Of a stretch of DNA of 64,000 bases, positions 34,830 through 44,664 are shown one piece after another; within the stretch, counting starts at the first letter, position 1, and every line of letters begins with the position of its first letter. Source of the DNA: CAZRRV01 sp964602735 (GTDB lineage: Bacteria; Bacillota; Clostridia; Oscillospirales; Acutalibacteraceae); the NCBI GenBank assembly GCA_964602735.1, contig CAZRRV010000002.1:26394-90393 (forward strand), written 5' to 3'. Both the position numbers and the translations under genes were made by a program. The notes below the pieces were generated by a model. That model ran no database searches and had not been told where the DNA came from. It saw only the letters and a list, made by a program, of their open reading frames with translations.

Positions 34830-35888
34830 TTACAGAACGCCTTCATCGGAAAGGTCGCGGAAGACGGCGTTGAAAATGTCCTGCCACAGCGGATAATTTT
34901 CGGCGCTGTCAAATCCCTTGAACCCGTGGCGCCTGGCTAAAAACCGCGTTGCGTTCGTAAGCAGAATCCCGTACATATTTTTCTCGCGGTTTATGAAGAA
35001 CCGCGTCCCCGTATGGCCGTTGTGCCCGAAACTGCCTTTCGGCACGAGTTTGCCGCCCGTAACGCTGCGGTCGCCGTAAATATACCAGCCGAGCCCCCTT
35101 AATTCCTTTTCGTTGTCGCGGCATTGCGCGTAGGGCTTTTCCGCCATGGCATAAAGGTATTCGGGGTAAAGCGTCTCGCTTTTGTTCAAAACCGCTTCGC
35201 AGAATTTCGAAATGTCGTTTACCGTGAAGAACTGTCCTCCGCTCCCCTGAGAGGTTCGGTACGCGCAATTGTCCGCATCGTCCCACGGGGAAGAGTAGTC
35301 GCCCAATTCCGCCCGGGAGTAGGAAACGGCGGAGTTCGGTTCGCCCGCCGGCATATTGAAACAGCTGCGGGTATACCCCAGCGGTTCGGCTATATACTTA
35401 ATAAATATCCGTTCAAGCGGCATGCCGTATATTTTTTCGAGTATAAATCCCAAAAGGGTCATACCCGTGCTGCAGTATCTGCAATCGGTGCCGGGCGCGA
35501 AACGGAGTTTCTGCACCAGAATCTGGTACGCGACGCAATCGGCTCCCACTTCGTAAAGCGGCCCTATCGCGCCGCTGTTCGTTACCATGCCGGATGTGTG
35601 GGTAAGGAGCTGCCGGACGGTGATGTCTCTGCGGTCGCCGCGGGCGTTCGGGTAATATTTCGCAATCGTGTCGTCGAGGCCGAGCAACCCTTCGCCTACG
35701 GCTTTTAATACCAGTGTGGAGGTTACGAGAACCTTTCCCATGCTCGCGATATCGAAAAGCGTGTCGGCGTTCGCGTTGCCCGAGAATACCGACTCTTTCA
35801 CGCCGTTTACGCTTATCATAAGCGCGTAGGTATCAAAGTATTCAAACTCCGCTTTTTGTTTAAGTATCTGCTCCGTAAATTCAAGCAT
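34830..35888 (-). CDS. Serine hydrolase, beta-lactamase/class C family
   Basis: The 352-aa protein has the penicillin-binding fold motifs: SxxK as S49-M-G-K52, YxS/N as YCS, and a C-terminal HTG in GHNGHTGTRFF. LLTHTSG and FDIASMGKV are typical of the family. No signal peptide is seen, so a cytoplasmic esterase or peptidase is more likely than a secreted beta-lactamase. The ATG at 35888 follows an AAGGCGG site. Substrate unknown. Confidence 0.87.
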   Translation of the reverse strand: MLEFTEQILKQKAEFEYFDTYALMISVNGVKESVFSGNANADTLFDIASMGKVLVTSTLVLKAVGEGLLGLDDTIAKYYPNARGDRRDITVRQLLTHTSGMVTNSGAIGPLYEVGADCVAYQILVQKLRFAPGTDCRYCSTGMTLLGFILEKIYGMPLERIFIKYIAEPLGYTRSCFNMPAGEPNSAVSYSRAELGDYSSPWDDADNCAYRTSQGSGGQFFTVNDISKFCEAVLNKSETLYPEYLYAMAEKPYAQCRDNEKELRGLGWYIYGDRSVTGGKLVPKGSFGHNGHTGTRFFINREKNMYGILLTNATRFLARRHGFKGFDSAENYPLWQDIFNAVFRDLSDEGVL

Positions 35889-36350
35889 AGCAGTTCCGCC
35901 TTTTCTCCCCGGGGCGCGGCGGTTTGCCGTACCCCGGATTTTATTTTCTGCATTATACAATAACCGTTTTGGCTTGTCAAGCGCTCACGGGTGATTTAAT
36001 TCGCCGCCGGGGGAGCGAAAGTTGACGATTTTCTCCCGGAAAAGGCAGCACCGCATAATGATTGTGTATCGGACGCGGCGGCGGATTGTGCATCAGATGA
36101 AAAAAGCGCGGGGAATACGTTGTTTATTTACACGGCATTATTGTAAAATATAGCGGAAAATATGCTGGCGGATGATGCGCAAAGATTTCAGGCGGGTATT
36201 GTGCGGCGTTGCCTGAAGTACAATATGTAATTCTGCGGTCAAAAATAAAAGCGTGCTATAATACGGTTATCCGGGTTCGGACAGCCGCCCGGAAGCTGCA
36301 CCCGCGTTGTGAAATAGAACAAATGTTTTTACTCTCTCACAAAAAATCAG
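35889..36350. other. Intergenic region upstream of the second G-tract promoter
   Basis: No supported gene. A TATAAT at 36257-36262 has no clear -35 partner. The part nearest 36350 is A-rich, like the region upstream of the promoter at 16733. Confidence 0.5.
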
Positions 36351-36381
36351 TTGACTTTTAGGGGGGGGGGGGGGGTACAAT
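36351..36381 (+). promoter_or_regulatory. Second G-tract promoter, probably phase-variable
   Basis: -35 TTGACT (36351-36356), spacer TTTA plus 15 consecutive G (36361-36375), -10 TACAAT (36376-36381). The spacer is 19 nt, the same as at 16733-16763, and both have an A-rich stretch and GTTGAC just before the G run. An AGGAGGTGG ribosome site lies at about 36450, just before the assembly gap. Confidence 0.75.
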
Positions 36382-36501
36382 TAAGATATAAAGGGCGGGG
36401 AGAGGAGATGCAGGGTTGAGTAACAACCGTCGGCGGAAATTTTGAAGAAGGAGGTGGCGGGGAACCATTGGCATTACTCTGCGCGGGCAGATCGAAAAAT
36501 T

Positions 36502-36601
36502 NNNNNNNNNNNNNNNNNNNNNNNNNNNNNNNNNNNNNNNNNNNNNNNNNNNNNNNNNNNNNNNNNNNNNNNNNNNNNNNNNNNNNNNNNNNNNNNNNNN
36601 N
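36502..36601. other. Scaffold gap of 100 N
   Basis: Exactly 100 N, true length unknown. It separates the second G-tract promoter and RBS from the body of the agmatine-deiminase-family gene, so their direct linkage depends on this join. Confidence 0.98.
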
Positions 36602-36605
36602 TAAT

Positions 36606-37412
36606 ATGCTCTATTTTTCCTCCCTTTTACAATCCCTCCCGCAATACGCGGCGGAAGCCGGGCGCCTTTTCTCGGCGCTTGACGCGAACGGCGTGTCGTA
36701 TCGTTTCCTCGAAAACACCCGCGATATATGGGCGCGGGATTTTATGCCGGTAAAGACCCGCACCGGGAAATATGTGTCTTTCCGCTACGAACCGGGGTAT
36801 CTGAAAGATAGTCCGGCTTTCCGCACCGATTTCCGCACGGAAATCGCGCCCGAACTTTCTCTCCCCGACGTCGAATATTCCGAGATAAATTTAGACGGCG
36901 GCAACGTCGTGTTTTCTCCGTCAAAAACCACCGTCGTGATAAGCGATCGTGTTTTCTCGGAAAATGATATGGGGCGGGCGGAGCTTGTAAGCGAACTCGA
37001 ACGCCTGCTTGAAGCGAGGGTGGTTATAATCCCTTCACTGTCGGAGAAGTCTGATCTGACCGGCCATGCCGACGGAATGGTGCGTTTCGTCGGAGAAACC
37101 GTCGCCGTATGCAACCGGCCGAGTACGCCGTATGATTTTGAGTCGAAGGTCAGGCGTTCGCTGTCGGCCGGCGGGATCGATTCGGAACCGTTCCCGTTCG
37201 TACAGGCGTCCGAAAAGGGGAGCGCCGTCGGTTGCTACATAAATTTTCTCGATACCGAAAACGCGCTTTTTTTACCGACATTCGATATCGATTCTGACGG
37301 CGAGGCTGTTTCAACAGCCGAAAAGATTTATAAAAAACCCGTTGTTCCGGTTAAAATCCCCGGAATTGCCGGGGATGGCGGATGCCTGAACTGCATCAGC
37401 TGGGAAGATTAA
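36606..37412 (+). CDS. Agmatine deiminase family protein (short form), 5' end near a gap
   Basis: Peptidylarginine-deiminase-like fold: NTRDIWARDFMP (D40, R44-D45), INLDGGNVV, LTGHADGMVRF (H154, D156) and the nucleophile Cys C263 in GGCLNCI. All catalytic positions of agmatine deiminases are present. At about 268 residues it is shorter than the classical ~350-370 aa enzymes. The first ATG after the gap fits the short subfamily, but part of the N-terminus may be in the gap. It could make N-carbamoylputrescine or act on another guanidino compound. Controlled by the G-tract promoter if the scaffold join is right. Confidence 0.82.
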   Translation: MLYFSSLLQSLPQYAAEAGRLFSALDANGVSYRFLENTRDIWARDFMPVKTRTGKYVSFRYEPGYLKDSPAFRTDFRTEIAPELSLPDVEYSEINLDGGNVVFSPSKTTVVISDRVFSENDMGRAELVSELERLLEARVVIIPSLSEKSDLTGHADGMVRFVGETVAVCNRPSTPYDFESKVRRSLSAGGIDSEPFPFVQASEKGSAVGCYINFLDTENALFLPTFDIDSDGEAVSTAEKIYKKPVVPVKIPGIAGDGGCLNCISWED

Positions 37413-37421
37413 GACGGGTTT

Positions 37422-37982
37422 TTGAATTTTGTAAAAGGGGCGGGAAAAACGGAAGAGAAACAATATATTACCGATTTCGTTTTTAACGGATTTTCGGACT
37501 ATAATGACGGCGATGAATCCGGGAAGCTGGCGTCGCTTGAGACGGCGGGGGAATATAATGTTCCCGTCAATATTTACGCCGAGGACAAAACCGATTTCAC
37601 CCTCCTCCCCGGGGAGGCGTGCACGGCGGAGGTTATCGGCATCGGCAGCGGCATACAGGCATACGAAAGCGAAGAGGCATATCTGGGTTCCGGGGAGCAT
37701 GCGGCTCCCGTGTCGTTGATTCCGATCGGCACATTTTCCCACGACGGTAAGTCGGATTTCGAGCAGAGCCCCGATATTCTTTTCACGGGGAAAGTGGTTG
37801 AAACGGAGATCGACCCCGACGCGGAGCCTCACGAACCGAACTTCCGTATAGTTGTCGAAACTCTCGATATGACCTTAACGGTTTACGCGCGGTATAACGG
37901 AAAAATCGAACCGGGGTACACCGTACAGGGGCACGCATGGCTTTTCGGGGATGTAACCCGTAAAGGTGCCGACAATTCATAA
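37422..37982 (+). CDS. Hypothetical protein, 186 aa
   Basis: Not recognised. It begins with TTG 10 bp after the deiminase gene and is probably co-transcribed. No signal peptide or membrane helix. The composition is acidic, with beta-rich stretches (GEACTAEVIGIGSGIQAYESEEAYL, and a C-terminal VVETLDMTLTVYARYNGKIEPGYTVQGHAWLFG that resembles an OB-like strand pattern). A hairpin terminator follows. A function linked to the deiminase is inference from position only. Confidence 0.7.
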   Translation: MNFVKGAGKTEEKQYITDFVFNGFSDYNDGDESGKLASLETAGEYNVPVNIYAEDKTDFTLLPGEACTAEVIGIGSGIQAYESEEAYLGSGEHAAPVSLIPIGTFSHDGKSDFEQSPDILFTGKVVETEIDPDAEPHEPNFRIVVETLDMTLTVYARYNGKIEPGYTVQGHAWLFGDVTRKGADNS

Positions 37983-38070
37983 ACGCTTTTTCCGATCGGC
38001 CGCGGCTCGGCGTAAAACGGCGGCGCGGACAGCGCGCGCGGCGCAAACGCTCGGTATAAGCGCATTATTT

Positions 38071-38105
38071 CAAGGCAATACCGTCTGTCAGGCGGTATTG
38101 CCTTG
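38071..38105. terminator. Bidirectional terminator
   Basis: Arms 38071-38083 and 38093-38105 (CAAGGCAATACCG and complement) with a 9-nt loop. It overlaps the end of the converging methyltransferase gene. Confidence 0.6.
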
Positions 38106-39452
38106 CATTATCCGTAAACCTTTCGGATAGCGGTTCTTTAGAACCCCGCGCACGGCTTTGCCGAATCCCAGGGGGATACCGTCGACCGACACCCGGCAGT
38201 ACCCGGCGAGTTCCGGGCTGCACATTATCTCCTCGCCGTGCAGAAACGCGGTAACGCGCGGGTCGTTCAGTTCGAGGGCAACCGTCCGCTGCGGCGTGCG
38301 GAACGGGCAGGCGAACAGCGCGTGCACGGGTTCAAATCTGCCCTTGCGAACAAAACCCGCCGGCACTCCGTTGCGCAGAACACGGCTCGTGAAAGCCGCG
38401 CCGCCGGCCGCCGGCAAAAATATTTCGCCGTTTATTTCGGCGACCTCCGGCACCTCCCCGGTGAAAGTTTCCCGCCAAAAATCGCGGAAGGCGGGAATTT
38501 TAGCGCCGCCCTCAGTCGTGGTATTCCGCTTTTCCCGCGGCGGTAAAGATACGGGCTGCCGCGATCCCTCCTTTTTCAGGAGCGCAATAAAATGCCCTTC
38601 CCCGCCCTGAAAAGGGAAAATGCGCAACATATTATCGGCGGGGCGGCCGTTTACCGCAAATCCGCTCTGCCCGAACGGTGCGTCGATTTTTACCGGCGAA
38701 AAATCATGGCGGGCGGTTAAAAACCGGGCAATCTGTTCTTCGTTTTCCTCCGGAGCGAATGTGCAGGTGCTGTAACACAGCAACCCTCCGGGCAGCAGCA
38801 TATCCGCGGCGCAACTCAAAATTTCCGCCTGGCGTTTTGCGCAGGCGGCAATATTGGCCTTTGACCACCCGGAAACCGCCGCCGGTTCTTTCCGCATCAT
38901 TCCCTCGCCGGAACAGGGCGCGTCGACGAGAATTTTATCGAAAAACGCGGGCAGGGCGTCCGCGAGGGCACGGCACGGCAGGGATGTTACAACACAGTTC
39001 GGAACGCCCGAGCGCTCAAGATTCGAGAGCAGGGCGCCCGCCCTCGCCGCCACGGTTTCGTTGCACCAGAGCAGACCTTTGCCTCCTAATTTTCCGGCGA
39101 TTTGCGTGGCTTTCCCTCCCGGAGCGGCGCATAAATCAAGTACGCGGTCGCCGGGATCTATTTGCATCATTTCAACCGCCGCCCCGGCCGAGGGCTCCTG
39201 CAAATAAAAAGCCCCCGCGTGGTGATACGGGTGACCGCCCAACTTTTCCCCTTCGTCGATGTAGTAAGCGTCGGGGCAGAAAGGCGAGCGTTTTCTGCCG
39301 GCAGTCAAAGAGGCAAAAGCCTTTTCGCCGCATTTGAGGGGATTTATCCGTAAGGCGCGGTACGGCGGGTTATCGGCGCAGGCCGCAAATTCGCCGTACC
39401 TGCCGCCCAGCAAAGCCCGCATGCGCTCCGAAAATTCCGCCGGATATTTCAT
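38088..39452 (-). CDS. rRNA cytosine-C5 methyltransferase, RsmB/RsmF (NOL1/NOP2/Sun) family
   Basis: SAM-dependent RNA m5C methyltransferase. The 454-aa protein has the N-terminal RINPLK segment, the SAM-binding LDLCAAPGGKATQIA, the first catalytic Cys in VDAPCSGEGM and the second in YSTCTFAPEENE. The C-terminal domain resembles the RsmF/YebU type with a PUA-like fold (FALHGEEI, GYCRVSVDGIPLGFGK). It overlaps mrnC by 4 bp. The exact rRNA position is inferred only. Confidence 0.9.
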   Translation of the reverse strand: MKYPAEFSERMRALLGGRYGEFAACADNPPYRALRINPLKCGEKAFASLTAGRKRSPFCPDAYYIDEGEKLGGHPYHHAGAFYLQEPSAGAAVEMMQIDPGDRVLDLCAAPGGKATQIAGKLGGKGLLWCNETVAARAGALLSNLERSGVPNCVVTSLPCRALADALPAFFDKILVDAPCSGEGMMRKEPAAVSGWSKANIAACAKRQAEILSCAADMLLPGGLLCYSTCTFAPEENEEQIARFLTARHDFSPVKIDAPFGQSGFAVNGRPADNMLRIFPFQGGEGHFIALLKKEGSRQPVSLPPREKRNTTTEGGAKIPAFRDFWRETFTGEVPEVAEINGEIFLPAAGGAAFTSRVLRNGVPAGFVRKGRFEPVHALFACPFRTPQRTVALELNDPRVTAFLHGEEIMCSPELAGYCRVSVDGIPLGFGKAVRGVLKNRYPKGLRIMQGNTA

Positions 39453-39841
39453 CTCTGTCCGTCTCCGCCGGAAGCGCCGGACCGTATTGCCGAGAAGAGT
39501 TCGGCAATGCGCTCTGTTTCGCCGTTCAGGTAAAGATAGCCGAACAAAGCCTCAAGCCCCGTGGCGATATGATAATGAGGCCCGTCCGTTCCTTTGGGAA
39601 TGTTTGTAACACGCGCGTTTCTGCCGCGCCTGAATATGGCGGCTTCCTTTTCCGTAAGCATCGGATCGATTACCGAATATGCGCGGGCCTGGGCGTTGGC
39701 GTTTACTTGTTCAACCGCCGACAGGTGTAAATTCCCCACATTCCCGCCTTCTTCGGCTATCGATTCGCGAACCAGAAGTTCATACACCGCATCGCCTACA
39801 AAGGCGAGAGTTAAACCGCCGAGCATTTCGGGCTTGTTCAT
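39449..39841 (-). CDS. mrnC: Mini-ribonuclease III
   Basis: RNase III-type catalytic domain without a dsRNA-binding domain, matures 23S rRNA in Firmicutes. The 130-aa protein has LAFVGDAVYELLVRE (catalytic Asp) near the start and TGLEALFGYLYL near the end. It overlaps the methyltransferase gene by 4 bp and follows obg by 9 bp. Confidence 0.93.
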   Translation of the reverse strand: MNKPEMLGGLTLAFVGDAVYELLVRESIAEEGGNVGNLHLSAVEQVNANAQARAYSVIDPMLTEKEAAIFRRGRNARVTNIPKGTDGPHYHIATGLEALFGYLYLNGETERIAELFSAIRSGASGGDGQR

Positions 39842-39850
39842 AATATCCCC

Positions 39851-41188
<1,338 letters not shown>

Positions 41189-41326
41189 TTAAATAACTCA
41201 CAATCCGCGCTTTGCCGCAGAACCGTTCCCGGATTCCCTCGGGAAAATCCGCCCTGCGCAATCGCCGCGCGGCATTGCCTAAAATACACGGAGCCGAAAG
41301 AAACCGTATACGCCTTGCGTGTGTTG

Positions 41327-41611
41327 TTACTGTTCGACGGAGTAAATGCTGACCTTTTTTCGATCGCGCCCCAGCCGTTCGAATTTCACCCTGCCGTCGA
41401 TAAGGGCAAACAGCGTGTCGTCGGAACCGATGCCGACATTTTCGCCGGGATGAATGTGCGTCCCTCGCTGCCGCACGATAATGTTGCCCGCGAGTACAAA
41501 CTGGCCGTCTCCGCGTTTTACCCCGAGACGTTTCGATTCGCTGTCGCGTCCGTTCTTGGTTGACCCGACGCCTTTTTTGTGAGCGAACAGTTGTATATTT
41601 ACTTTTAACAT
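41327..41611 (-). CDS. rpmA: Ribosomal protein L27 with cleavable N-terminal extension
   Basis: 94-aa L27. The N-terminus [14 protein letters not shown] is the Firmicutes extension removed by Prp after F9, exposing the AHKKG end that reaches the peptidyl-transferase centre. The gene lies 4 bp after prp, which encodes that protease. Confidence 0.96.
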   Translation of the reverse strand: MLKVNIQLFAHKKGVGSTKNGRDSESKRLGVKRGDGQFVLAGNIIVRQRGTHIHPGENVGIGSDDTLFALIDGRVKFERLGRDRKKVSIYSVEQ

Positions 41612-41615
41612 ATTG

Positions 41616-41933
41616 CTAAACCTCCGATAATACCGTGATTCTTTGCCCGTATTCTTTCGCGAGTTGCGTTACATGCAACCAGAAACCTTCCAGCATCGTT
41701 TGGGAAGCGTCGATTTTGGATGTAACGGAGAACCGCATCAAAGCGTCGTCGATTTCCAGATCCGCTTTTGCGCCTACGATTTCGGTAAGGGTGTTTACCG
41801 TCATATACGCGGCGGAGGAGAGAGCCGAACAGACGATTTTGCCTTCTTCGTCGGTCTCGGTTTCAGTCGAATGGCCGAATATTTCAAAACCGATAATGTC
41901 GTCGCCCCGGTAGAAAAACCGTACCGAACTCAT
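41616..41933 (-). CDS. prp: Ribosomal-processing cysteine protease Prp
   Basis: The 105-aa protein lies between rplU and rpmA, the conserved place of Prp. The catalytic His is in IFGHSTE and the Cys in [13 protein letters not shown]. It cleaves the L27 N-terminal extension encoded next door. Confidence 0.93.
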   Translation of the reverse strand: MSSVRFFYRGDDIIGFEIFGHSTETETDEEGKIVCSALSSAAYMTVNTLTEIVGAKADLEIDDALMRFSVTSKIDASQTMLEGFWLHVTQLAKEYGQRITVLSEV

Positions 41934-41936
41934 AGG

Positions 41937-42260
41937 CTATTCCGCAACGGCGTCGCCGATGGCCGTGATTTTTATCTTGGTGTACGGCTGGCGATGACCC
42001 AATTTGCGCGCGCTGCTCTTTTTCGGCTTGTAAGTGAATACGGTTATCTTTTTGCCTTTCCCGTTTTTAATTACGCTCGCCGTCACCGTTTTCCCCTTGA
42101 CATAGGGAGCGCCCGCCGAAAAACCGCTGTCGTCGCTTACGGCCAGAACTTTGTCGAAAGTAACTACATCATCCGCGGCGCAGTCGAGCTTTTCGATAAA
42201 CAGCTCGTCGCCGACTTCCGCGCGGTATTGTTTACCGCCTGTCTCGAATATTGCGTACAT
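41937..42260 (-). CDS. rplU: Ribosomal protein L21
   Basis: The 107-aa protein has the L21 start [19 protein letters not shown] and the end [19 protein letters not shown]. The ATG at 42260 is preferred (AGGTG RBS and family start); an upstream in-frame ATG at 42272 adds only MPVI. First gene of the L21-Prp-L27 operon. Confidence 0.96.
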   Translation of the reverse strand: MYAIFETGGKQYRAEVGDELFIEKLDCAADDVVTFDKVLAVSDDSGFSAGAPYVKGKTVTASVIKNGKGKKITVFTYKPKKSSARKLGHRQPYTKIKITAIGDAVAE

Positions 42261-42356
42261 TATTACCGGCACCTGCCATATATGAACTCGCTACCGCGGG
42301 CGGGAAAATCCGCTTGCGCCGTATTTTTATTTTACGGCAGCCCGCAATATGCGGCT
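42261..42356 (-). promoter_or_regulatory. Probable L21 leader RNA
   Basis: The ~95-nt 5' UTR contains a stem GCCGT/ACGGC around an A-rich loop, flanked by a GC-rich outer pairing (CCGC and GCGG segments). Firmicutes rplU transcripts often carry an autoregulatory L21 leader; the assignment here rests on position and structure, not on a model search. Confidence 0.45.
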
Positions 42357-42362
42357 TATGTT

Positions 42363-42391
42363 ATTATATTGTCGCGGCGCCGGTTTGTCAA
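42363..42391 (-). promoter_or_regulatory. Promoter of rplU-prp-rpmA
   Basis: Minus strand: perfect -35 TTGACA (42391-42386), 17-nt spacer, perfect -10 TATAAT (42368-42363). Confidence 0.85.
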
Positions 42392-42528
42392 GAAAAATTT
42401 TCCGCCGGCGGAAAGATAATCGCGCCCGGATTTTTCGGATTAACTTTCGCTTTCCGGGGGAGAAAAACAGGCGGCGCCCGGTTATGCGTGCGGCGCCGAC
42501 ACGAAATTTGCGTAAGCGAATTTAACCG

Positions 42529-42557
42529 TTGACAGGCGTAACCCCGTAGGGTATACT
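42529..42557 (+). promoter_or_regulatory. Promoter of the GH172 gene
   Basis: TTGACA (42529-42534), 17-nt spacer, TATACT (42552-42557), 71 bp before the start codon. Confidence 0.75.
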
Positions 42558-42628
42558 GACCTTGCCGGTACGGCGTATACCGTATTAAATTATCCAGCCG
42601 TGGGGGAAAAGGGGAAAGGAAGATTTTT

Positions 42629-43690
42629 ATGTTTTTCGATTTATCGCATCCCATCAACGCGAAGTTCCGTTCCATATCGGCGGAAAACCCGACCGGGGCA
42701 AAAAACGCCGGAGCTCTCGCCGCCCTGGGGGAAGGCAGCGCCGGCAGAGCGGCGCGCGACCTGGGAACGGGGTGGAAAGTGAATCCGTACGTTGTGCAGA
42801 AACCTCATTCCGTGATTACGCTGTGCGACATAAAAGGCGGCGGAACCGTTAAGCATATTTGGATAACGCCCGCCGCGGGGATGCGGAGGCGCCTGATACT
42901 GCGGATTTTCTGGGACGGAAGCGACACTCCCTCGGTCGAGTGCCCCCTCGGCGATTTTTTTGCAAGCCCGCTTGATAAATACTGTCAGATAAGCTCGCTT
43001 GCGGTTTGCGTTAATCCTTTGTCAGGCTTCAACTGCTACTGGGATATGCCGTTTAAGACCGGCTGCCATATCGAACTCGAAAATATAAGCGACAAGGAAA
43101 CCCCGGTTTATTTCCAAATCGATTATTTTGAGGAGGAGCACCCCGAGGAAATACTTTACTTTCACGCGCAGTTCCGCAGGCAGAACCCCCTGCCCTACAA
43201 ACAGGTTTACACGATTTTAAGCGGCGTGCGCGGGAGAGGACATTATGTCGGAACATATATGCTCTGGGGCACGAACAGTAACGGCTGGTGGGGCGAAGGG
43301 GAAATCAAGTTTTATATCGACGGAGACGAAAATCCCAGCGTATGCGGCACCGGGACCGAGGATTACTTCGGGGGCAGTTATTGTTTTGAGGATTGCGACA
43401 GCCGCCGTTACGCGGAGTTCACAACGCCTTACAGCGGTATGCCGCTCGTGATCCGCCCTGACGGACTGTACGCCTCGCAGCAGAAATTTTCTCTGTACCG
43501 CTGGCATATCACCGATCCCGTAACCTTTGAAAGCGACCTGAAGGTTACAATTCAGGCGCTCGGATGGCGCGAAGGCGGCAGGTACCTTCCGTTGCAGGAT
43601 GATATTTCATCGGTGGCGTTCTGGTATCAGACGCTCCCCGCCGCGCCCTTCCCGCCTCTACCCGATAAAGACGGGCTGGAAATCGTTTGA
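42629..43690 (+). CDS. GH172 (DUF2961) family glycoside hydrolase
   Basis: The 353-aa protein has the DUF2961/GH172 core: KHIWITPA, LRIFWDGSDTPSVECPLGDFF, GFNCYWDMPF, then GEGEIKFYIDGDE and CGTGTEDYFGGSY. Characterised members act on difructose dianhydride or arabinofuranosides; the substrate here is not readable. No signal peptide, so probably cytoplasmic. It stands alone between its own promoter and a terminator. Confidence 0.88.
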   Translation: MFFDLSHPINAKFRSISAENPTGAKNAGALAALGEGSAGRAARDLGTGWKVNPYVVQKPHSVITLCDIKGGGTVKHIWITPAAGMRRRLILRIFWDGSDTPSVECPLGDFFASPLDKYCQISSLAVCVNPLSGFNCYWDMPFKTGCHIELENISDKETPVYFQIDYFEEEHPEEILYFHAQFRRQNPLPYKQVYTILSGVRGRGHYVGTYMLWGTNSNGWWGEGEIKFYIDGDENPSVCGTGTEDYFGGSYCFEDCDSRRYAEFTTPYSGMPLVIRPDGLYASQQKFSLYRWHITDPVTFESDLKVTIQALGWREGGRYLPLQDDISSVAFWYQTLPAAPFPPLPDKDGLEIV

Positions 43691-43722
43691 TACGGTATAT
43701 TGCCGTGTTTCGATCGGTTGCT

Positions 43723-43749
43723 CCGCCGCGCGCATTTTGTGCGCGGCGG
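43723..43749 (+). terminator. Terminator-like hairpin after the GH172 gene
   Basis: CCGCCGCG (43723-43730) pairs with CGCGGCGG (43742-43749) around a T-containing loop, directly upstream of the dapF promoter. Confidence 0.5.
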
Positions 43750-43751
43750 TA

Positions 43752-43780
43752 TTGACAAACGCGCGCAATTAGGGTAAACT
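43752..43780 (+). promoter_or_regulatory. Promoter of dapF-dapL
   Basis: TTGACA (43752-43757), 17-nt spacer, TAAACT (43775-43780), ending 20 bp before the dapF start. Confidence 0.7.
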
Positions 43781-43800
43781 GTTTCTCGGGTGAGGGATAA

Positions 43801-44664
43801 ATGCGGAGCGGTGTCCCGTTTACCAAAATGCACGGATTGGGCAATGATTATATATATTTCGACTGCACGCACGGCGGGCCGGCAAATCCTTCCGCGCTGG
43901 CGGTACGGCTGTCGGACCGGCATTTCGGTGTGGGCGGAGACGGCATTGTGCTTATTTTGCCTTCCGACAAAGCCGATTTCGGGATGCGTATGTTTAACGC
44001 CGACGGCAGCGAGGGCAAAATGTGCGGCAACGCCTCCCGCTGTATAGGAAAGTATGTTTACGAAAAAAATCTGACCAGGAAAACCGAAATCACTCTCGAA
44101 ACATTAAGCGGTGTAAAGTGCCTTTCACTCGATGTTCGCGGCGGCAGGGTTTTATCGGTCGGAGTGGATATGGGGAAAGCGGAACTTGAATGCGGCAAAA
44201 TTCCGGTTTTGTCCGACAAGCCGCGCCTTATCGGCGAAACGGTGCGAATTGCGGGATTTTCCGCGAAAATCACCTGCGTTTCAATGGGCAATCCCCACTG
44301 CGTGGTATTCTGCGATAACGTCGAAGCTTTGAATTTGGAAAAAATCGGGCCGGAATTTGAAAATTCGCCGATTTTCCCGGAGCGGGTCAACACCGAATTC
44401 GTCGAGGTGAAAAGCCCTTCGCATCTTCTTATGCGCGTGTGGGAGCGCGGCAGCGGGGAAACCATGGCCTGCGGCACAGGCGCCTGCGCGGCGGCGGTGG
44501 CCGCGGCGGAAAACGGAGTATGCGGGCGCGGCGAAAACATTACCGTCACTTTGCGCGGCGGCGATTTGGATATTTTTTATCGCGGCGACGGAACTGTCGT
44601 AATGACGGGGACGGCGGATTTCGTTTACGACGGAAAGTTATACGGGGAGTGCGAAGAATGGTAA
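43801..44664 (+). CDS. dapF: Diaminopimelate epimerase
   Basis: Converts LL-DAP to meso-DAP for lysine and peptidoglycan. The two active-site cysteines are in MCGNASRC and ACGTGACA; the N-terminal KMHGLGNDYIYFD is typical. 287 aa. It overlaps dapL by 7 bp, and DapL makes its substrate. Confidence 0.95.
   Translation: MRSGVPFTKMHGLGNDYIYFDCTHGGPANPSALAVRLSDRHFGVGGDGIVLILPSDKADFGMRMFNADGSEGKMCGNASRCIGKYVYEKNLTRKTEITLETLSGVKCLSLDVRGGRVLSVGVDMGKAELECGKIPVLSDKPRLIGETVRIAGFSAKITCVSMGNPHCVVFCDNVEALNLEKIGPEFENSPIFPERVNTEFVEVKSPSHLLMRVWERGSGETMACGTGACAAAVAAAENGVCGRGENITVTLRGGDLDIFYRGDGTVVMTGTADFVYDGKLYGECEEW

Noticed and set aside
36257..36262. TATAAT as an additional promoter upstream of the G-tract promoter
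   Set aside because: No acceptable -35 box at 16-18 nt.
36442..36605. Start of the deiminase gene left of the second gap
   Set aside because: Continuity depends on an arbitrary N count. The AGGAGGTGG ribosome site is real, but the start codon cannot be fixed.
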